Both the position numbers and the translations under genes were made by a program. Under the pieces are notes generated by a model. The model saw only the letters and a list, made by a program, of their open reading frames with translations. It had not been told where the DNA came from and did no database searches. From Methanosalsum zhilinae DSM 4017 (GTDB lineage: Archaea; Halobacteriota; Methanosarcinia; Methanosarcinales; Methanosarcinaceae): a DNA stretch of 64,000 nucleotides. Positions 8,694 to 17,151 of the stretch are shown piece after piece (positions within the stretch are counted from its first letter, which is position 1; each line of letters begins with the position of its first letter). The stretch spans positions 1-64,000 of the forward strand of contig NC_015676.1 of assembly GCF_000217995.1 (NCBI RefSeq), read 5' to 3'.

Positions 8694-10019
8694 TCATTTT
8701 ATTAATAATAGATATATGTCCATAACATTGGTACCTGTAGGGCCTGTTATCAACAGATTCCCGGTCTGTTTGAAATAATGATACGAATTGTTCTCAGCCA
8801 GATACTTTCCTGCATTAAGTCCTAATTTTTCCCCCTTCCCAATTGTCTGACCATCTGCAAAGGCACCGGCAGCATCTGTTGGTCCATCGGTTCCGTCAGT
8901 ACCTGCACACAGCATCATAACGTTATTCATTCCTGCACATTCCATTGAAAAGGACAGGGCAAATTCCTGGCACCTTCCACCTTTACCATTCCCGGATACA
9001 GTTACAGTAGTTTCACCTCCGGCTATTATGCATGCAGGTAATGTTACGGGTCTGCTATGTTGTTCTTCCCTTGCGATTGCTGCAAAGACCCTGGCTACCT
9101 CTCTGGCTTCACCGGTAATAGTGGATGTAAGAACAATTGAATTATATCCAAGGTCAACTGCTACATCCACAGCACGGGATATTGCCAGTCTGTTGTTTGC
9201 AATGATATAATTATGGCATCTTTTAAATATAGCATCTTCTGGCTTTGGTGTTTCCCTGATAAGGCCGTCAGCACCTTCTTCAATAAACTTTTGTACAGCT
9301 AGAGGCAGCTGAATATTGTATCGTTCGATTATTTCCTTGCACTGGCTGAAAGTGGAAGTATCAGGAGCTGTGGGACCTGATGCAATAACATCCAGAGTAT
9401 CTCCCACCACATCAGAGAGTATGAGGCTGATTGATTGTGCAGGATAACTCATTCTTGCAAGTCCACCACCTTTGATTGCTGAGAGATGCTTTCTGATAGC
9501 ATTGAGCTCGCCAATAGTGGCTCCTGCCCTCAAAATAGTTTCTGTTGTGATCATCATGTCTTCAAGTGATATTCTTTCGTGAGGTAATGTAAGCAGTGCT
9601 GAACCACCACCTGATATCAGGTATATAACCAGATCCTTTTCACCGACTTTATCCAGCATGCTTCTCACTTTTCTGGCTGCAGATAATCCGTTCTGGTCAG
9701 GTACAGGATGTCCAGCCTCAAAAACAGGTATAAAATTTAAATTTGAGCCATAACCGTATTTGGTTATTGCAATCCCTTCAGAAATTCTATCTCCAAGTAT
9801 TTTTTCTATAGCCTCTGCCATAGATACAGCAGCTTTTCCAAAAGCAATCACATAGATATTATTGAAGGAATCCAGATCATATCTTTTGCCTTCAATGCTA
9901 AGGATTTCTCCAGTCCTTTCAATGGCCCTAGTCACAGACCTACCCGGTTCAACAGATTTGATAGCTTCTGTAATTATCTGAGTGGCATCACTTTTAAGTG
10001 CCTCTGAATCACTATCCAT
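8694..10019 (-). CDS. Glycerate kinase, MOFRL/DUF4147 family (glycerate 2-kinase)
   Basis: Phosphorylates D-glycerate with ATP; archaeal members of this family produce 2-phosphoglycerate. The N-terminal DUF4147 domain contains VIAFGKAA, GHPVPD and LISGGGSALL, and the C-terminal MOFRL domain contains AGGETTVTV, GKGGRCQEFAL and AGTDGTDGPTDAAGA. The length of 441 aa is normal. A strong AGGAGG is six bases before the ATG. It follows gpgS by 15 bp on the same strand, so the two form an operon. From this I infer a role in recycling glycerate released from glucosylglycerate, feeding it back to glycolysis/gluconeogenesis. Confidence 0.9.
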   Translation of the reverse strand: MDSDSEALKSDATQIITEAIKSVEPGRSVTRAIERTGEILSIEGKRYDLDSFNNIYVIAFGKAAVSMAEAIEKILGDRISEGIAITKYGYGSNLNFIPVFEAGHPVPDQNGLSAARKVRSMLDKVGEKDLVIYLISGGGSALLTLPHERISLEDMMITTETILRAGATIGELNAIRKHLSAIKGGGLARMSYPAQSISLILSDVVGDTLDVIASGPTAPDTSTFSQCKEIIERYNIQLPLAVQKFIEEGADGLIRETPKPEDAIFKRCHNYIIANNRLAISRAVDVAVDLGYNSIVLTSTITGEAREVARVFAAIAREEQHSRPVTLPACIIAGGETTVTVSGNGKGGRCQEFALSFSMECAGMNNVMMLCAGTDGTDGPTDAAGAFADGQTIGKGEKLGLNAGKYLAENNSYHYFKQTGNLLITGPTGTNVMDIYLLLIK

Positions 10020-10034
10020 AGCAAATCCTCCTGA

Positions 10035-11231
10035 TCAGTCAGATGGAAGGATCTCTGTCATAACATCTCTAAATATTCTTGCGTTTTTCTTTATCTCACT
10101 CTCAGCTTCTGTAAGATTCATATCCTTACATTCTTCATAGAATGCAATAAATCTGGTAAGCCATAAAACCCTCAATGCGTCAATGATGACCGTGTTTTTC
10201 TCATCGCAATATCTGTTGAACATATGCCACACACAGCGAGCCCAATTATCGGCATCCAGAGGTTTGTTCTCTCTGATGGTGGCGCAGATATGATTCATTA
10301 ATTCAGAGGGAAATGTTCCTTTGTAGATATCAGAGTATTCACCAAACCTGAGATTGACGGTTTCTTTCATTTTCTCTATATCCATTGTGATAGGTACCGG
10401 TGAAGGTCCGAAATACTCTGATGTTTCAATAAGGTCTCCACCTCTGTACCTGAAATTTCGGTCTGAATAATAGATTGCCAGATCAAACATCTCCCTTACG
10501 ACCTGCCTGAACATTGGTATGATTGAAGATTCAGGTTCAACATATTTTGAGGTGGACTCATGAAGTTTAAGGCCAAGCATAGCTTCCCTGATCCTGTGAT
10601 TTTCAGCAGCTGCAACACTTGTAATAAAAATATCTATTCCAAAGTCCGGAGGGAATAGCGGGTGCTGCCTGAGGGATTCAGCAAGTCTTTTTGAAATGCA
10701 GAACTCACCACCAATAGGCTGTCTAACATCAATTCCGTAATAGGCCATTGTGAATGGATACCCCAGGTTATTTGTAATCACACCATCGAATTTATCCCTT
10801 ACATAGAATGGGACAACAAGACCCGTCCGTCCGTACAGTACAGGTCTTACCAGTTCCTGTATCCATTCACTTTTAATGGAAAGAAGGTCCCCATCTACAA
10901 ATGCTACAGCCTTTGCATCCAGATGATGGGCAATCTCTATAACGGTACGCATACCATTTCCTTTACCCGGATCTCCCATCTGCTCTACTACCATCTTCTG
11001 TACCGGAGAGATATCAAACATCTCAGCCAGTTCTGCTGTTCTGTCAGTTGAGAAACCGTCCGAGACCACAACAAGTGTTCTGTATGGAGAGAGGTACTGC
11101 ATCACCCCCTCACGAACAACGTTCATTACATGAAGTATTGTTGGTTCAACATTTTTGGTCTGTATTCCGATTACCACATCGACTTTTCCCACATTTTCCA
11201 GCTTATCTGAAATCCCCGCATTAAGTTCCAT
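10035..11231 (-). CDS. gpgS: Glucosyl-3-phosphoglycerate synthase
   Basis: GT-A fold glycosyltransferase (GT81-like) that transfers glucose from an NDP-glucose donor to 3-phosphoglycerate, the first step to the compatible solute glucosylglycerate. DVVIGIQTKN, VVVSDGFSTDRT and the metal-binding AFVDGDLLS follow in family order. The length of 398 aa is close to the characterised Methanococcoides burtonii enzyme. A related mannosyl-3-phosphoglycerate synthase cannot be fully excluded. The phosphatase (GpgP) that normally completes the pathway is not adjacent; a glycerate kinase is there instead. A TATA-like ATTATATAATTA lies at about 11250-11275 on the minus strand. Confidence 0.85.
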   Translation of the reverse strand: MELNAGISDKLENVGKVDVVIGIQTKNVEPTILHVMNVVREGVMQYLSPYRTLVVVSDGFSTDRTAELAEMFDISPVQKMVVEQMGDPGKGNGMRTVIEIAHHLDAKAVAFVDGDLLSIKSEWIQELVRPVLYGRTGLVVPFYVRDKFDGVITNNLGYPFTMAYYGIDVRQPIGGEFCISKRLAESLRQHPLFPPDFGIDIFITSVAAAENHRIREAMLGLKLHESTSKYVEPESSIIPMFRQVVREMFDLAIYYSDRNFRYRGGDLIETSEYFGPSPVPITMDIEKMKETVNLRFGEYSDIYKGTFPSELMNHICATIRENKPLDADNWARCVWHMFNRYCDEKNTVIIDALRVLWLTRFIAFYEECKDMNLTEAESEIKKNARIFRDVMTEILPSD

Positions 11232-11380
11232 GCAGTTGTATTTGTTCTGAGATCATTTATAATTAATTATATAATATTTTTTTTCTGAAATATTAATAAA
11301 TGTAAAACTCAATGACACAAAATTGATCCGGTGTTATTTTCAACAGTAATGCAGATATGAGCAATGGAGGACCTGGGATA

Positions 11381-12439
11381 TCATTTGGCTGACAGGTCTG
11401 AAAGGGAGATAAAATCCTTTGTCTTGCAGATACTATCCAGTTTTTTGAGCTGGATATTTTCGGATTCAAACACGTTTTCTACTGTCCTTTCCACAGTATA
11501 TGTAAGCTCATCAGGCTCCACTCCGGTTACAGCAGTCAGTAATTTCAGACCAGCCCCGTTATTTTCAGACTTTTCAAAGATATCAGATGCCGGTAAATCC
11601 TCAAAGGAAGTAAGACTTGTCTTTACCATATTTCCTGGAATATCAATAATAGCCTTCATATGGCCGATAAATAGAGGACTCTTGTTCATTACTTCTTCCT
11701 TGAGTTTGAGGAGAAGCTTTTCAGAAACAGATCTGGCTGTATCCAGATCAATCTCAGGCAGGAGCTCGAATTCTGCAGAGTATGTGGATATTTCTGACAT
11801 CTCTATCGAATCCAGTCTGGATGCATTTTTCTGGGTATGACTGTCCCGGAAAATATTGCTGAACAGTTTCTGGAACCTTTCATCACTGATTCTGGCTGAG
11901 AATTGCATTATCTGTGCATCTTCATTGATCTCACGGAGTCTGTTGATAACTTCAGGTATTCTCTCAGGTGGGGCGATATCTATTTTGTTTATACCAATGA
12001 TTTCTGCTTCTTCTATCTGTGTGACAATGAACTTAGGGATCTGCTTGAATTCAGTACTGAACCTTTTCCCATCTACAAGACAGATGATGGGTGCAAAGGT
12101 GATACCGGGAATGCCTATTGTTGCAAGATCGTCCCTTATCTGGGCAGGGAAAGCAATTCCCGTAGGTTCTATCAGCACAATATCGGGATCAAATTCTTCT
12201 TTAAGGGCCCTTAACGTATTTTCCACATCAATCCTGAGAGAGCAGCAGATACATCCGCTTGTAAGTTCACTTGTTCTGATTCCGGAACTGGATATGGTAT
12301 CTCCGTCAATTCCGATTTCACCTATTTCGTTTACAATTATGGCTACTTTCTGATCATTTGTGCTTAACTGTCTTCCTAGATTGAGTATAGCTGTAGTCTT
12401 TCCACTTCCAAGAAATCCACCAATTATTGCTACTTTCAC
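11381..12439 (-). CDS. CobW/COG0523-family G3E GTPase, putative metallochaperone
   Basis: G3E-class GTPase thought to deliver zinc or cobalt to client proteins. Walker A is GGFLGSGKTT at residues 7-16. The hallmark metal site GCICC is at about 62-66. INKID is the NKxD-type guanine motif. A C-terminal CobW domain occupies roughly residues 215-345. The start is GTG at 12439, with AGGTGA five bases upstream. It lies 56 bp downstream of a zinc-dependent UroD-type methyltransferase on the same strand, and a MetE-like gene is divergent from that. A metal-supply role for these zinc enzymes is inference from context. Confidence 0.85.
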   Translation of the reverse strand: MKVAIIGGFLGSGKTTAILNLGRQLSTNDQKVAIIVNEIGEIGIDGDTISSSGIRTSELTSGCICCSLRIDVENTLRALKEEFDPDIVLIEPTGIAFPAQIRDDLATIGIPGITFAPIICLVDGKRFSTEFKQIPKFIVTQIEEAEIIGINKIDIAPPERIPEVINRLREINEDAQIMQFSARISDERFQKLFSNIFRDSHTQKNASRLDSIEMSEISTYSAEFELLPEIDLDTARSVSEKLLLKLKEEVMNKSPLFIGHMKAIIDIPGNMVKTSLTSFEDLPASDIFEKSENNGAGLKLLTAVTGVEPDELTYTVERTVENVFESENIQLKKLDSICKTKDFISLSDLSAK

Positions 12440-12495
12440 AAAATCACCTATTAATTATATATCGGTATTTTCTAATTATCAAATGGTACAGAAGC

Positions 12496-13506
12496 TTAAT
12501 TCATACAATATTCATCCCTTGCCCTGACCAATGCCTTCAGATTTTTAATCGGGCTTCTGGGTGCTATTCCGCAGGAAGGGGCCAGTATATCCACATCTTT
12601 TTCCAGGCATTGCCTGGACTCCTTTATTACATTTTCAGGGGATGTGCTTAGGAGTGTCCTGTATGCAGATACATTTCCTGCTATTATTGCCCTGCCTGAT
12701 ATGATTTCACTGGCCTGTGACAGATCAATTGATTCCTCCAGGCTGATCCCATCAAACCCACACTCTGAGATAGCATCCAGAATAGGGAGAGCAGTTCCGC
12801 ACATATGAATGATCTTTCTTCCCTTTATTCTATCTGCAAGCCTTTTATGCAGTGGCTGAACCAGTGATTCATACATGCCAGGATCCAGCAGATCAGGCCC
12901 GGCAATACCGTCTGCAACTGAAATGATATCTGCTCCACAGTCCAGTAATGCATCTGCATACTCTATGCATACATCAGTTGCAATCTGCATAATACTGTCA
13001 ATATTTTCAGGGTTTAGTACAGACCATGTAAGAAAATTATACATACCAGTAAGATGGGCTGTGAGTGTGGCAGGCCCCTCCATTCCGGCAATAAGGGGTA
13101 CATTGCCATCTGTTCTTTCTTCGAGAATACGGGTAGCTTCCAGTACTGAAGGAACTCTTTTTGCATTAAGGAGACCATCCGGATATATGACCTCATTTTT
13201 TTTATCAGAAAGAGGATGTGTTATCACAGAGGGCTGTACATCAATTCTTCCCATGTTCACATCACATCCCATTGCCTCTGCAAGAACTGTCAGACAGTAT
13301 GGGTAGCGTACTGCCTCAAAACCTGCTATTGTATGCCCGGCCAGGGCAAGTGATGCCATCAATTCAGGATTTATGTGGGATTCTGGCCAGAAAGAGTCTG
13401 TCATCTGCATCTGATATACAGTGGCTGTCTGGGTCACTGAAACCACAGGGACAATATCTGGCTTTCCAGAATTCAGGACAGTGAATAACCTCTGTTTTAA
13501 ATCCAT
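12496..13506 (-). CDS. MtaA/CmuA-family (UroD-fold) methylcobamide methyltransferase
   Basis: Uroporphyrinogen-decarboxylase-fold protein of the branch that includes methylcobamide:CoM methyltransferases MtaA and MtbA. The zinc ligands of that branch are visible as H-x-C in IIHMCGT and a distant cysteine in APSCGIAP, which true decarboxylases lack. At 336 aa it matches MtaA/MtbA length. A TTG six bases upstream is possible, but the ATG of MDLKQ is preferred. No corrinoid protein or substrate methyltransferase is adjacent, so the methyl donor and acceptor (coenzyme M or another thiol) are unknown. CobW follows in the same direction. Confidence 0.8.
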   Translation of the reverse strand: MDLKQRLFTVLNSGKPDIVPVVSVTQTATVYQMQMTDSFWPESHINPELMASLALAGHTIAGFEAVRYPYCLTVLAEAMGCDVNMGRIDVQPSVITHPLSDKKNEVIYPDGLLNAKRVPSVLEATRILEERTDGNVPLIAGMEGPATLTAHLTGMYNFLTWSVLNPENIDSIMQIATDVCIEYADALLDCGADIISVADGIAGPDLLDPGMYESLVQPLHKRLADRIKGRKIIHMCGTALPILDAISECGFDGISLEESIDLSQASEIISGRAIIAGNVSAYRTLLSTSPENVIKESRQCLEKDVDILAPSCGIAPRSPIKNLKALVRARDEYCMN

Positions 13507-13630
13507 GATCAATTCTGAATATGGTGCTGGTTAATAAAACAGTTTACGGTAAGATCTGTTATATTGTTCAGGTCGGTGGAAAAACTTTATGGAACAAAGA
13601 TATAAATGATATCCAGTCAAACTTTGTACC

Positions 13631-14668
13631 ATGAGCAGCATAATCTATGATGATATTGGAAGTTATCCTCTTCCTGAAGGAGTTAGCAGAGACTGGCTAC
13701 AGGTCCAATTTGAAAATGATCCGGATAATGAAAAGCTAAAATCTGTTGTCAGTGATGTTTTCAGGCAGAAGATTGATGCCGGAGTGGAGGTACCCACATA
13801 TCCTCAGCTAAGGGATATGAATAATCAATTCCTCTCAATTATCAAAGATCCCGGATGCTGTGATGAACCGTTCAGGGTGCGTGAGGAGGCAGCGGTTATA
13901 GCTGAACTGGAAATGATAGAACAGGCAGCTTTACTTTATTATCAGCAGACAGGAGAAAGACCTGATATCCGTATCTGTGTTACTGGACCTGTTGAACTGT
14001 ATCTTCAGGAATTTGGAAGCAGTGAGTATACCGATATTCTAAACCAGCTGGCTGAAAGTGTTAACCTTTTTGTAAAGAATGCTGTACGATCCGCAAGGAA
14101 CTTCAGGGTGAGAACTGTTTCAATTGATGAGCCGAGCATAGGAATAAATTCCCAGATCATGTTTGATAATCCACATATAATCGATGCACTGACAGCTTCA
14201 GGAGATTATGCAAGCAGAAACAATATTGATGTGGAGATTCACCTGCACTCTCCCCTGCACTATGAACTTGCCTGCCAGGCAGAAAGCATAAATGTGATAG
14301 GCATCGAATCTGCTGCAAGTCCGTCTTATTTCGAACTGATCGACAAAAACATTCTTGAGAAATGGGATTCCTTTTTGAGGGTTGGTATTGCAAGAACAGA
14401 TATTTCCAATCTGGGTGCGATCCTTAATGAAAAGCACAGTATGAATGTATGGAAGAACCCTTCAATGCTGCAGGAGATTGTGACTGGTATGGAAACTCCG
14501 TCTGTTATTGCAAAGAGACTCGAGCGGGCATATTCTCTGTTTGATGAAAGAATAAAATATGCAGGTCCAGACTGTGGACTTGGTTCATGGCCCTCGCAGG
14601 AAATTGCATTTAATCTTCTCTCAAATGTAGCAAAAGGTATTACGGAATTTAGAAAAACAATGAAATGA
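13631..14668 (+). CDS. Short MetE-like (core) methionine synthase homologue
   Basis: Corresponds to the C-terminal catalytic half of cobalamin-independent methionine synthase, as in archaeal core-MetE proteins that use a methylcorrinoid rather than methyl-folate. VSIDEPSI, IGIES and PDCGLGSWP match MetE landmarks; the last holds the C-terminal zinc cysteine, and IES the zinc glutamate. The usual H-x-C zinc pair reads HSP here (EIHLHSPLHY), so one cysteine is missing. At 345 aa it is slightly long for a core MetE. It is divergent from the UroD-type methyltransferase. TATAAATG at 13601-13608 is about 23 bases before the ATG, pointing to a leaderless mRNA. Confidence 0.75.
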   Translation: MSSIIYDDIGSYPLPEGVSRDWLQVQFENDPDNEKLKSVVSDVFRQKIDAGVEVPTYPQLRDMNNQFLSIIKDPGCCDEPFRVREEAAVIAELEMIEQAALLYYQQTGERPDIRICVTGPVELYLQEFGSSEYTDILNQLAESVNLFVKNAVRSARNFRVRTVSIDEPSIGINSQIMFDNPHIIDALTASGDYASRNNIDVEIHLHSPLHYELACQAESINVIGIESAASPSYFELIDKNILEKWDSFLRVGIARTDISNLGAILNEKHSMNVWKNPSMLQEIVTGMETPSVIAKRLERAYSLFDERIKYAGPDCGLGSWPSQEIAFNLLSNVAKGITEFRKTMK

Positions 14669-14722
14669 GGATAGCTGAAATAATTTTCTGAGTATGTGCA
14701 GTTATGAATGTATCTTTGCATT

Positions 14723-15721
14723 TCAGAGCATAAAGCCCTCTATTGCCTGCATTGATCTTTCCATTATCACGGGTGTTATATTGACCTCGATATATGCTGC
14801 GATCAGCAGTAATATGATTGAAATCAGCAAAAATTGCCAGAGATATCTGGAACTCAAATATTCTCTGGTAACAGAATTTATCTTTTCAACATCATTTTTC
14901 AATTCATCTACATTATCACCAGTAAACAGTTCATTATCAGTGATCATTCCTGACTGTATTCTGGCAAATCTGTATCCAAGTGCTGCAGAGACCAGGATAA
15001 CTGGAATTTCAATGATCCCATGGGGTAACACAGAGACTGTAAAATAAACCCATGAATAGAGTATACCAATAATTATTCCCGGATTCCCCATTAATTGGTA
15101 TGCGATCAGTGCACTGTTGAAATTAACAAAAGCAAGCAGTATTCCAATAAGAATGCCATTCACCATTATGATCAGTACAGGTACAGTATAGGGCATGATC
15201 CAGGAAAATGTACGGTATTCATTCTTTGTATATCCGCATAGATCCCATATGGATCCTTCATTTGTGGAAGGCACCTCTCTGTGAGTTTCAGATACTGATG
15301 TATTGAATCTGGATACAGTATAATGAATTAGCCTGTATACCGGCCAGAGAAGGCGTTCAATTCTGCTGGAGATATTGCTGTATGTTGAATGTTGCTTTCT
15401 GATTCCAAGTTCACCTATCATGAGACTGTGCATATACACAAATATACCTGTACCAGCGCAGGCTGTCAGAACAGCAACTGTATTGTGAATAAAGATTGAC
15501 CACATGAGAGGTATGTATCCGGCAGTGACCTCAACTTTTGTCATGGCAGTTTCTGCAGTAGTGGCTATTGCGTGATTTACAGGTTCAGGCTGTGCAAATA
15601 CCACCATAACCATATATATGAAGGTACTAAAAAAAAATGAAATAACTGCAAACCCCATGAACACTTTGACTGTCCATAGGAATTCCAGATAACCAATACT
15701 GAATCGGGACGTTTTTTTCAT
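14723..15721 (-). CDS. SpoIIM/DUF95-like integral membrane protein
   Basis: Polytopic membrane protein with about five or six predicted helices: residues 15-40, 75-100, 175-200, 205-230, 235-265 and 300-325. The layout of a short cytoplasmic start, a helix, an extracytoplasmic stretch, and then HGIIEIPVILVSAALGYRFA is characteristic of the stage-II-sporulation-M family, widely found in archaea that do not sporulate. The function in archaea is unknown. It is convergent with the MetE-like gene and divergent from the KaiC-like gene. Confidence 0.7.
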   Translation of the reverse strand: MKKTSRFSIGYLEFLWTVKVFMGFAVISFFFSTFIYMVMVVFAQPEPVNHAIATTAETAMTKVEVTAGYIPLMWSIFIHNTVAVLTACAGTGIFVYMHSLMIGELGIRKQHSTYSNISSRIERLLWPVYRLIHYTVSRFNTSVSETHREVPSTNEGSIWDLCGYTKNEYRTFSWIMPYTVPVLIIMVNGILIGILLAFVNFNSALIAYQLMGNPGIIIGILYSWVYFTVSVLPHGIIEIPVILVSAALGYRFARIQSGMITDNELFTGDNVDELKNDVEKINSVTREYLSSRYLWQFLLISIILLLIAAYIEVNITPVIMERSMQAIEGFML

Positions 15722-15889
15722 ATACTGTGAATAGTTGTTTTTTTTCTATATCAATATTTACAGTTCACAGGAATTAAATCGATGGGTTAAAGTATCTCTA
15801 TTCTGGATACAATAATTAGAAACTAACTTATCTGATGTATAACTTTGGAATTGCAACCTGAATGATAAATTGATATGAGGACACACATC

Positions 15890-16633
15890 ATGAGAATACC
15901 TACCGGAATTGAGGGACTTGACGAACTGATTGAGGGTGGTTTGCTATCTGAAAGAGTCTATCTGGTAAGTGGTCCACCGGGTTGTGGCAAAACCACATTT
16001 GGTATGCAGTTTTTGATACAGGGTGCCTCGCAAGGAGAGGTTGGATTATATGTAACACTGCTGGAGAGTCCGCAGAACATAATTGATGATATCTCCAACT
16101 ATGCTATAAACCTGCCTTCACTGATAAAATCAAGAAAGGTCCTTTTTGCTGATCTTGGACCAAGACTTGAATATGGGTATATGGATGAGATGCATGACAT
16201 TATAACACCGGAATACGAGGTTGGTCATGCATCTCTTGAAACTGATGCACCCTCACCTGCAATGGTCTACAAGGAAATTTCAAACTATGTCAGGGAATAT
16301 AATGTAAAAAGGCTTGTGATAGATTCACTGTCTGCCATACGTTTTACAACTAAGGATACCTCTCTGGAAGAAAAGGAAATGAGCAGGTTTATCCGACACC
16401 TGAAAAAACTGGGATGCACCACTGTCCTGATCTCAGAGATGACCGATCCACAGGCATATACAACTGAACAGTTTGCATCGCACGGAGTAATATTTTTACA
16501 TAATTTCCTGTATGATAAAAGTATGATACGAGCCCTTCAGATAATTAAAATGCGAGGCACGATGCACGATTGCGATATGCGCCGTATGGACTTTACAGGC
16601 AGGGGTTTGAAAATTTTTGACCTGCTTAAATAA
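15890..16633 (+). CDS. KaiC-like RecA-superfamily ATPase
   Basis: Single-domain KaiC/RadA-type P-loop ATPase. PTGIEGLDELIEGGL is the typical KaiC opening, Walker A is GPPGCGKTT, and Walker B is RLVIDSLS. The C-terminal end (MRGTMHD, GLKIFD) is as in archaeal KaiC homologues, which act in signalling or gene regulation rather than a clock. GAGG is nine bases upstream of the ATG at 15890; an in-frame ATG at 15875 would add five residues. The following gene starts 17 bp after the stop, so they probably form a two-gene operon. Confidence 0.85.
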   Translation: MRIPTGIEGLDELIEGGLLSERVYLVSGPPGCGKTTFGMQFLIQGASQGEVGLYVTLLESPQNIIDDISNYAINLPSLIKSRKVLFADLGPRLEYGYMDEMHDIITPEYEVGHASLETDAPSPAMVYKEISNYVREYNVKRLVIDSLSAIRFTTKDTSLEEKEMSRFIRHLKKLGCTTVLISEMTDPQAYTTEQFASHGVIFLHNFLYDKSMIRALQIIKMRGTMHDCDMRRMDFTGRGLKIFDLLK

Positions 16634-16650
16634 AAATTAGGGGGCCTGGA

Positions 16651-17151
16651 ATGGTAAGGATTTTTCGCAAAAAAAATGAAAGAAAGTCCATAAGTGATGA
16701 TGAAAAGGACAAGCTTGTAAAGAAAGCATATGAACTTGGATTTGAGGTTGGCTATCACAGACATTCAGAAATAGGATGGGTCAATCAAAGCCTTGTTACC
16801 CTTTATAATTTCAGCAGGGAATATGGCCTAGAGGAGATTGTAAGGGACAGTTATCACCAGGGCAAAAAAAAAGGCTCTGTTAGCAGGGACAAGGATTTGA
16901 AGAAGGATCTTTCTCCTACCAGAGTTTCACAATATGAAAACATTCATGTAAGTGCTGTCCTGAACCCTTCTGGAATCAGTTCAGGATACAGCAAACAGTA
17001 TAAGGCTGTTCATTCACACTCTCCTGTAAACAGGCCGACCATGATGGATCTTCCTGAAAACACATCGATTGCTGGAATGATCCAGAGACCATCACAGATA
17101 AAGGGTTTTCTTCCATTAATCCATGAAGAAGAGATTACAGAATCTCATTAA
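16651..17151 (+). CDS. Conserved-looking hypothetical protein, putative KaiC partner
   Basis: Not recognised. The 166-residue product is hydrophilic, with no membrane segment or metal motif. Two stretches share the pattern Y-x2-G-x3-G: AYELGFEVG and SYHQGKKKG, each in a predicted helix. The C-terminal half is Ser/Pro rich and looks disordered. GGGGCC precedes the ATG. Tight coupling to the upstream KaiC-like ATPase suggests a regulator or partner of it; this is inference. The 3' end overlaps the convergent GTPase gene by four bases. Confidence 0.7.
   Translation: MVRIFRKKNERKSISDDEKDKLVKKAYELGFEVGYHRHSEIGWVNQSLVTLYNFSREYGLEEIVRDSYHQGKKKGSVSRDKDLKKDLSPTRVSQYENIHVSAVLNPSGISSGYSKQYKAVHSHSPVNRPTMMDLPENTSIAGMIQRPSQIKGFLPLIHEEEITESH

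Noticed and set aside
12496-13506. Uroporphyrinogen decarboxylase of heme synthesis
   Set aside because: The H-x-C and distal C zinc ligands and the length match MtaA/MtbA-type methyltransferases instead.
14723-15721. Sporulation function for the SpoIIM-like protein
   Set aside because: The domain is widespread in non-sporulating archaea, so the name does not imply the role.
16865-16874. Run of nine A in the KaiC partner gene as another frameshift site
   Set aside because: The frame continues with sensible composition on both sides, so no indel is needed. It shows that long A runs are not always misread here.
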